Source of the DNA: Ettlia oleoabundans
Taxonomy: Eukaryota > Chlorophyta > Chlorophyceae > Chlamydomonadales
DNA: 17,264 nucleotides
Reading direction: 5' to 3'
Assembly: GCA_019693395.1 (NCBI GenBank)
Contig: JAAMXP010002463.1
Location: 1 to 17,264 of the forward strand
The notes below the pieces were generated by a model that saw nothing but the letters and a program-made list of their open reading frames with translations, was not told the origin of the DNA and searched no databases. Shown one piece after another: positions 10,738-17,264 of this stretch. Each line of letters opens with the position of its first letter. The stretch's first letter is position 1. The position numbers and the translations under genes are program-made.

Positions 10738-12680
10738 ATGCGTCACTCTGCCTTGGGGGAACACCTTGGGCAGCTGGCGCAGCCTCGCAAGACAGGCGCC
10801 CCCGCAGGCCAGCAGGCCAGCAGCCGTGTGATGGAGCTTGTGGCGCGCGGCTGTGCCTTTGCACTCGTAGCACCGAGCCCCTCGGCGGACGAGGCCTGCC
10901 ACCGGGCCGAAGCGGCGCACGCCTTGCATGGCGAGTTGCGGCAAGAAGAGCAGCGGGCAGCCTCAGAGCTAGAGCGCCAAGCAGAGCAGCAAAAGATTCT
11001 GCGGCAGCAGCTGGAGTCAAGCTTTGTTTCTGTGCAGCACCAGCACGAGACCATTAGCAGCAGCCTGGCGGCGCTCGCCAGCAGCCTCACCCTCCTTGCG
11101 GGCGGCAGCAGCGACAGGGCCAGCGGCTCGCAGCACCCGCAGGCGCCGCTGCTCAGCCTGGGTGTGCCTGACAGCTATGCCATGTTGTGCAGCACGCTGC
11201 TGAACAGCTTGGCAGGCTATGTGCAGCACCACTCTACCAATGTTGCGGGCACCACCCAGGCAGCCAGCCCAGCTGCGACCCCGCCCCACCTGATGATGTG
11301 CAAGGAGCTGGAGCAACTTCAAAGCTGCATGTGCAAAGCAGAAAGGCTGCGGGTAGCCGAAGAAGCGGAGATTTCCAGGTAGAGACATCAGATCTAGCGC
11401 GCCCTAGCTGGGCAGTACCAGTGCGGTGTGCTGGCGGCAAAATGTGAAATGCCACACCATCCTGCTTGTGTCAATGTCTGTCAGCAGTTTTAAAAGCTGA
11501 TGTCCTTGTTGTCCCCCTCATGTCACTGCACAGGTTACAAGCGGAGCTGGAGGTGCTGCAGGCACCAACCGCTTGTGCCGCCGCCAGCCTGGGCTACAGT
11601 GCTGCTGACCTGGAGGCTGAGGTGGCAAGCCTGAGGCGCAGGCAGGCAAGCAGCCTACGGCAAGCGCAGGAAGCCGCAGATGCAGCTACTGCAGCCGCTG
11701 CTGGCGCGGAGGTTGTTGAGGAGCAGTGCCGACAGAGGCAGGTAGCCCTGGTGCGGCGGCTGCAAGCCAAGCATCAGGTGAGGGCTGCTGGCGGGCATTG
11801 CTTGCTTCCCAGGCAGGCACAGCGACTTTCATGCTTTCACGTGCTTGGCAATGACAGTGGCAGGGCAACACAAACAGGCTGGTGCGCTGCCTGGTGCTGG
11901 TATGCTTTCTGGTATGCTGGGGGTCTGTTTGTGGACAGAGGCGCTGGCTTGCTAGGTTCACCTGGTGAAAGCTCTGTCCTGTTGTTCACTCTGGGCCCTG
12001 TTTTGTAGGCAGCAGCCATGCTGATCAGGCACCTTGGGCGGCAGCTGCTGGTCAGGGAGGTGCTGCAGCAGGAGCAGTCAGCGCTGCAGCGGGTGCTTGC
12101 CACCGTGATGGCAGCTCGGGAGGATGCGGAGTGTGCACTGCAGGCAGTGATGGAGCGGCTGCCTGCCTATGAGCCGGCACCGTCAGTAGAGGTGAAGCCG
12201 CAGGCGCAGGTGGCACCCACAGGTGAATCGACAGCAAGCCCAGCAGCAGCAGCACACACCATGCAGCAGCCAGATTGTTCAGATTCGGTCGCGTTGGCAG
12301 AACAACTGCTAGCCTGCCGTGCAGCACTTTACCAGCTGTCCCAACAGCTGCACAGTCACACCCTGCCCTCACAACATGCGGTGGTTGCCCAGCTGGCCAG
12401 CCTGCTGTATGGCAGCGACAGCAAAAGCTGTGATGGGAGCAGCGCCGCCTCCCAGCAGCTCACGTCACCCGCGCTGCAAGAGCAGTTAGAGGCGAACAGG
12501 GCAGCACATGCGGTGTTGGAACGAGAGGCCAACGTGATCATGAATGAAGTGCTGGAGCGCAGCAAAGCCACAGAAGAGCGCAGCCTGGCTGAGCAGGTGC
12601 TGCAGCTGTTCTGGATGCAACCAGACCAGCTGGAGGCGTTGGCGGAGAAGAACCAGCACAAGCTGCAGCGCTATGTGTGA
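10738..12680 (+). CDS. AUG3: Coiled-coil protein, probable augmin subunit 3 (HAUS3/AUG3-like)
   Basis: Exons 10738-11378, 11534-11777 and 12009-12680 join in phase (AG|G, then CAG|GCA) to give 518 residues. Augmin binds existing microtubules and recruits gamma-tubulin for branching nucleation in spindle and phragmoplast. The protein is almost all Gln/Glu/Ala-rich heptad helix, and the assignment rests on colinearity with plant AUG3. A first coil (about 50-115) precedes a SYAMLCSTLLNSLAGYVQHH segment. Next comes a central LEAEVASLRRRQ coil and a QAAAMLIRHLGRQLLVREVL block, like the AUG3 stretch with [20 protein letters not shown]. The C-terminal coil ends in VLQLFWMQPDQLEAL, parallel to AUG3 FVDFFCNPERLRSQV. 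The N-terminal CH-like domain of HAUS3 is not visible, either truly absent or in an unrecognised 5' exon. The start at 10738 has A at -3. It is divergent from the sorting nexin and convergent with the synthetase gene. Confidence 0.62.
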
Positions 12681-12957
12681 TATGGAGACTGGTGAACTTG
12701 TTCACACCTGGGGCCAGTGTGAGCCTGGTTGGTCAACCCTCGAGTTGCCAGCCGAGACTTGAAATGTGGTTTCCATATTTGTGCAATGAGAGGGAGCGTT
12801 CGAAAATGCAGTATGTCAGTATGGCAAGTTCGTAAGAAGCAGGGGAAGAGCGAACCGGCTTGCTGCAAGGGTAAGGGGCAACACCGGAGAAAAGGGCAGC
12901 CCTGTGCGCGGCCTCATGCTGGGCTTGTTTTGTCAAGGTACTGCGCTAGCTTCTTTT
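12681..12957. other. Convergent 3' intergenic spacer
   Basis: The TGA of the augmin-like gene ends at 12680 and the TGA of the minus-strand seryl-tRNA synthetase ends at 12958, so both 3' UTRs share about 277 bp and may overlap. No TGTAA is seen in either sense orientation within the gap, so true cleavage sites may lie inside the opposing gene. No RNA gene or repeat was noticed. Confidence 0.55.
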
Positions 12958-15900
12958 TCATGCTGCCACTTTTTTCCTAGGCTTGATTTCCTCAATGCCC
13001 ATCATGTACGGCCGAAGCACCTCAGGGATCACCACAGTGCCGTCCGCCTGCAGCACCGACAAATCAGGTGTAAGTGTTGCGGTGGTGTTAAGGAATGGGC
13101 AAGGCAGGCAGCAGGGTGCCATGCGCCCGCCACAACACGCTGGTGCAGCACACACACAAGGACAGTTCTGCAAGGCGCAGGTCGTGCATACAATATAGGG
13201 CTGCGATGACCATACTTTGAAGCAACTTGCAGACTACTAAGCTGTGACGACACTCGCTTCACCACAGCATACGCAGCACCGCGATCACAGTCCTGCATGC
13301 CCCACCTGCTGGTAGTTCTCCAATATGGCCACAATCATGCGTGGCACAGCGCAGGCGGTGGCATTGAGTGTGTGCGCAAACTGCGTGGGCACCTTGCTGC
13401 CCTTGCCGCCGCCACCGCCCTTCTTCTTGCCGCCCTTGCCGCTGCCTGCTGCCGCTGCAGCCTCTGCCGCGGCGGCGACAGCCACCGCGTCTGCTGCTGG
13501 CCGGTAGCGGATGTTTAGCCGCCGACTCTGGTAGTCTGTGCAGTTTGAAGCTGAGCTAATCTCGCCATACCGCTCCATACCGGGCATCCATGCCTCAATA
13601 TCGTACTTGCGGTATGCGGGTGCCCCCAGGTCGTGGCTTGCCATGTCCAGCACCTGAACGCAGTACATGGGCAATACGGGAGGAATACCACAGGCAATGC
13701 AGTCACAAAACACAGCGGTGAGGCAAGCACCAAGTCAGCAGGCAGCAATTGATGACAGGAGCCAGGTCTGAGAACTGGGCAACAAATGCATCATCCAAAC
13801 CCCCACCCCCTCGATGCAGCAAAAAGGACACAACCATACATTTGATTGGAGGCACGCTGGAAGCGAGAGGAGGAAGGCGCGTTAGCCCACCTTAAAGTGC
13901 AGCCCCAGGTCTGTGAACATGGCCACCTCCAGGTCCAGCAGCTGGCGGTGCAGCGCATCGCTCTGGTCGGGGGTGCACACCACAAACATCTCCACCTTGC
14001 TGAATTGGTGCACGCGGTACAGACCCTTGCTGGCTGCGGTACAAGATGGATGAGAGGGTGGCCGGGAAGGTGGCAGGTGAGTTGGGGCGCATGGGCTTGA
14101 GATGAGCAGGTGGGGGCTGGCTGCATACAACAGGTGCAAGAATCCCCCCTGCAATCCCAGGCATGCATCAGCAATGCTTGGCTGGCACCTAAGTCTTCCT
14201 GTCACCAGCCAGTCTGAAGCAGGCGGCAAATAGCTGAGGGCCTCGCCCGCCTGAACAGGACAGGGCCGTGTCAATGCTGTGCGGGGCAGGGCCAGGCGGG
14301 GGCCCAAAGCAGCAAGGCGCATAAAACTCCCTGACCCACCCACCCTGCCACCCACCCACCTGATCCAGCTGCGCCCGCCTCTGTGCGGAAGCAGTGCCCG
14401 TATGCCGCCATCTTGAGGGGCAGCTGCGACTCTGGCAGTATCTTGTCCATGCACACGCCGCCCAGCGGTATCTCGGCGGTACCGGTCAGGCACATGGAGC
14501 TGTCCTTAATGCTGTAGATCTGCATGGTGCATTCAAACGGTGGGGTCAGCCAGTTGTGCAGGTGCTGGGTCGACGGTGGCAGGCAGGTAGCACCAGGAGC
14601 ACCGCAAATAGTGACAAGTTGTCCCATCACAGCAGGCCCATTTCATCGCGAGCTGGGCCTCCCGTTTGCTTACCTCCACACCTTGCCAACCCGCCAGTCC
14701 ACAGCTGTCACAATCCCTCCCAGCCGCCCTCCAGCTCTCACCACAAGCCACTCCCATCCCAAGCCACCCAGTATACCACCCCTCGGCCCCCCCATCCTGC
14801 CGCCCACCCAATTTCTTGGCTGGTCAGCCCACCCACCTGCGTATTTTGAGCCCGAGGCTGGAAGCCGCACTTTTCAAACACCGCCTCCCGCACCAGGTCT
14901 GGTGTGATCATGGGTGTGAAGCCTGCTGCCACCAATCGGGACATGGTCCAGTTGATCAACGCCAGCTCCAACAGGGCGGCCTCATTGCGCAGGTAATAGA
15001 ACTTGGCACCGCTAACCTGCATCCGACATTTGGCGGTGGAGTGATTTTGAACACATGGGCGCAAAAGAGAAGGTTTGCCTGCAGCTAGCGGCTCGATGCA
15101 TCCTTAGAACAGCACACAGAGGGACTAGAGGCGGCTCCGCACCGCGCCGCCGGTCTCAAAGTCGATGAGGTCCAGCTCCTCCCCCAGCTGCAGATGGTCC
15201 TTCACAGGGAAGTCAAAGGCACGCTGCTGCCCCACCACAGACAGAACCGCAGAAGCCTCCTCCCCGCCCACCGGCACGTCTGTAGAGGGACAGGCGCAGG
15301 CAAAGCGGGTGATGTGCTACGTCAGTCGCTCATTGGCAGTGGATTGCTGCTAAGGATCTGGGATGCTGGCTGCGTCCACATGCGCCGTCCACCTACAAAG
15401 TTCGACACACCTGATACAACTCATGTACCCCAAAGTGCTCAATGCAGGGGTGTAGATGTGCGCCAGCAGATACCCACCCGGGTGCGTCATGTTGGGCAGG
15501 CGCTGCCCTTCTCGCTGCAGCTGCGCTTCAAGTGCCTCCAGCCGTGCCTCCAGCCCCTCCAGCTGATCCTTGATTGCCTTGCCGCGCTCAATCAAAGCTG
15601 CACGCTGCTCTGGCTCAAGCTTGCCCTGAACAGAACATGGGAGAGGGAAGGTAGTTGGTTGCAGGCCCAGGCACAGGTGGCAGCATGGGGGCAGTGCCAA
15701 CGCACATTCATAGCACAGGCGCAACCTGGATGCAGGGGCTTGGATGTGTTTTGCAATGCCGTGATTGTGGTGGTGTAATACATTGGAAACAGCCGGCCCC
15801 ATGCCTTGAGGTGCAGCAGCAGCGAACGACGGCGACAGGCAGGGCGGCAGGCAGGGCGGCGGCGGCACTGCCTACCTTCATTGCGCTGCTGTTTTCGTTG

Positions 15901-16265
15901 CGTGCCGCTCTCAACTTGTCCGTCTCCTGCTGCGCCTCTACATAATCCTCGTAAAGCCCGGCCACCAGGCGCGGGTCTGCACTAGAGAGCCGGTTCTGGC
16001 AATTGGCTGCCACCGCCTCCACATTGTCTCTCAACCACTTGAAATCAATGTAGGCTCGAAATGCTGGAGCCTCCACTGGCTGCTGCGGTGTGGTGCTGCT
16101 GCTGGTCTCCGCCACCTCTACGGTTGTTGCCGCTGCCGCTGTTTTAGCAGTGAAACAGTTCCTTGCAGCGGCTGATGTGTGCCACCACTGCTGTGCGGTT
16201 CCCCGCAGGGCAGTCCTGGGGGCCAGTCGAAGCGACAGCAGCGGACATCTCAACATGTTTGCCAT
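12958..16265 (-). CDS. Seryl-tRNA synthetase, organellar type, 8 exons
   Basis: Exons 16265-15876, 15625-15478, 15279-15143, 15016-14837, 14519-14360, 14033-13891, 13653-13306 and 13047-12958 sum to 1596 nt (531 residues plus TGA), in phase throughout. The enzyme charges tRNA-Ser with serine using ATP. Residues 1-70 are rich in Arg, Ser, Ala and Thr with almost no acidic residues at the start, so they are a likely mitochondrial and/or chloroplast transit peptide. IDFKWLRDN (73-81) opens the family domain, and residues about 80-180 form the tRNA-binding coiled-coil arm. The class II core follows: [20 protein letters not shown] (297-304), motif 2 FRTEAGAAG (329-337), [28 protein letters not shown], and motif 3 [12 protein letters not shown] with its Arg at 491. 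The bacterial/organellar style of motifs matches the plant organellar enzyme. An Ala/Gly/Lys insertion at 438-475 is unusual. The start ATG lies in an ideal context (GCCATGG). Confidence 0.95.
14335..14357 (-). promoter_or_regulatory. Predicted G-quadruplex at the 5' splice site of SerRS intron 5
   Basis: Immediately inside the donor (GT at 14359-14358), the sense strand has five GGG runs at 14357-14355, 14353-14351, 14345-14343, 14341-14339 and 14337-14335. Loops are 1, 5, 1 and 1 nt. This meets the classical four-tract rule with one spare tract. It would form in the pre-mRNA or on the non-template DNA strand. Any effect on splicing is inferred. Confidence 0.65.
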
Positions 16266-16650
16266 GGCTGGATAAATATTATAGATTGGGCTACGAAACA
16301 CCGATGCGTTATAGGTTTGGCTGCTTGAAAGGACGATTTGGGCCCAGCAAGACCACGACCCTGCTGAGCACGTCCTGCGGCGGTGCCCTTGCACACAGCA
16401 TAGCCACACTTGGCACCAGTTTGTGACGGATTCACACAAGCTGTATTGCGCCGCTTCAAACCTCAGGACGGTACGCATGCCATTATGGGAAATACAATGT
16501 CAGTGCAAGTGGTGCTAATATCAGCCCAAGGTGGCTACCCGAATAACCGAAGGGTTTGTGTGGCTAGGTGCAGTAGATAAAACCAGCCGCCTCAAAGGGC
16601 TTATTATCATTCATCATACATGAAAGTGTAAACACTTCTCCACGTGAAGG
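16266..16650. other. Spacer between aspartate aminotransferase 3' end and SerRS start
   Basis: Both flanking genes are on the minus strand, so this 385-bp stretch should hold the 3' UTR of the aminotransferase and the promoter plus 5' UTR of the synthetase. An AT-rich patch (ATAATATTTAT in minus-strand sense, about 16271-16283) sits only a few bases upstream of the SerRS ATG. That is too close for a TATA box, so it is more likely leader sequence. No gene, RNA or sense TGTAA signal was seen. Confidence 0.55.
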
Positions 16651-16772
16651 TCAGTGGTTGCGCACAGAGTCGTCCATAGCCTGCACCAGACGATGGCGCA
16701 CACAAGCTGTCAGGCCACCTGTCGCCCCTCCTAAAACGTTTGGTGAATGGGCCAAGCTGTGGCAAGATCCGA

Positions 16773-16824
<52 letters not shown>

Positions 16825-17107
16825 GCTGCCATGTACTGCAGGCAGGATGATGCTTGATGAGTTGCGCACCTGCGCCAGGTAGGCGGCCTTGCTCTTTGAA
16901 AGGCCAGCCAGTGACAGCCGGCCGTCACGGGTCATGTACACATGCCACTTATTGGTCTGCAAATGGAATTGTCAGCATGCAAAAACGAATGCGTGGGTTT
17001 GCTTTTCAACTGTAGCCTGATTCAATGCCATTTGCACCTGCAGCCACGGCAGGCACCTACCATGTTGTCGCACTGCTGCGGCGTCATCCCAGTGTATGTG
17101 AACATTC
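16651..17107 (-). CDS. Aspartate aminotransferase, last three exons (5' part off window)
   Basis: Exons 17107-17061, 16956-16870 and 16680-16651 join in phase (the first needs one base from the upstream exon). The 54 residues read from GMFTYTGMTPQQCDNM through TNKWHVYMTRDGRLSLAGL to YLAQAMDDSVRNH and TGA. This is the C-terminal end of class I, PLP-dependent aspartate aminotransferase (aspartate + 2-oxoglutarate to oxaloacetate + glutamate). The Arg of DGRLSLAGL corresponds to the family's conserved Arg386, which holds the substrate alpha-carboxylate. The catalytic Lys and the N-terminus lie beyond the right edge, so compartment cannot be judged. The sequence 17108-17264 reads as intron. The last exon is only 30 nt, nine codons plus stop. 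The intron before it carries a tetranucleotide microsatellite. Confidence 0.88.
16772..16824. repeat. (ACGC)n microsatellite, about 13 copies
   Basis: A perfect ACGC tetranucleotide run of 53 nt lies in the last intron (16681-16869) of the aspartate aminotransferase gene. In minus-strand sense it is GCGT repeats downstream of the donor. It creates spurious open frames of alternating Cys-Val-Arg-Ala, which are not genes. It alternates purine and pyrimidine, so it is Z-DNA-prone. It should vary in length between strains. Confidence 0.95.
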
Positions 17108-17250
17108 CTGCAGGAGTGCGAGACAAGATACATAAAACATGGAACAGGACCGATCAGCTGGTTGCAGCGTCGGGCATGGCAACACTGCGCCACACACCAG
17201 CTAATGCCAGCATCCCTCCACCCCCACTACACCCCATCGCACCTTCCACA

Positions 17251-17264
17251 ACCCACCCACCCAC
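17251..17264 (-). other. GGGT repeat at window edge, possible intron donor
   Basis: Read on the minus strand the window opens GTGGGTGGGTGGGT. This is nearly the same as the donor of SerRS intron 5, so the upstream aminotransferase exon may end just outside the window at this point. Three GGG runs are visible. Whether a fourth makes a quadruplex cannot be seen. Confidence 0.35.

Noticed and set aside
16772..16824. CRISPR-like repeat array
   Set aside because: It is a continuous 4-bp microsatellite with no spacers, in a eukaryotic intron.
16607..16962. Cys-Val-Arg-Ala repeat proteins
   Set aside because: They are translations of the ACGC microsatellite within an intron. The flanking aminotransferase exons fix the real frame.

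Overview
The window reads as nuclear DNA of a green alga (Chlorophyta, class not resolved). It is GC-rich and dense with short spliceosomal introns of GT-AG type, most with a TGCAG acceptor. Exons and introns carry many CTG/CAG runs, and the proteins have poly-Gln, Ala and Gly stretches. The domain architectures are those of plants and algae. No operon, prophage, transposon or CRISPR array was seen. Single continuous open frames are misleading here, because all five genes are spliced. I joined exons by hand, requiring matching phase and continuity of family motifs across every junction.

Layout, left to right. (1) Positions 1-991, minus strand: a small secreted protein with one LysM domain, 3' end beyond the window. 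(2) Positions 992-1968: spacer. (3) Positions 1969-10434, minus strand: a 22-exon gene for a sorting nexin of about 1315 residues. It has an N-terminal membrane hairpin, then PXA, PX and Nexin_C domains, which is the plan of yeast Mdm1 and animal SNX13/14/19/25 without the RGS domain. (4) Positions 10435-10737: a 303-bp head-to-head promoter gap. (5) Positions 10738-12680, plus strand: a three-exon coiled-coil protein that looks like augmin subunit 3 (HAUS3/AUG3). (6) Positions 12681-12957: a convergent 3' spacer. (7) Positions 12958-16265, minus strand: an eight-exon seryl-tRNA synthetase with a likely organelle transit peptide. (8) Positions 16266-16650: spacer. (9) Positions 16651 to beyond the right edge, minus strand: the last three exons of an aspartate aminotransferase.

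The genes are unrelated housekeeping functions (wall or glycan binding, membrane contact and endosomal lipid binding, spindle microtubule nucleation, organellar translation, nitrogen metabolism). I see no common pathway. The only structural pairing is the divergent promoter shared by the sorting nexin and the augmin-like gene.

I found no convincing new biological system. The best second looks are low-complexity insertions inside otherwise conserved catalytic or folded domains (seryl-tRNA synthetase, Nexin_C), an augmin subunit that seems to lack its N-terminal CH-like domain, a predicted G-quadruplex on a splice donor, and several repeat tracts in introns.
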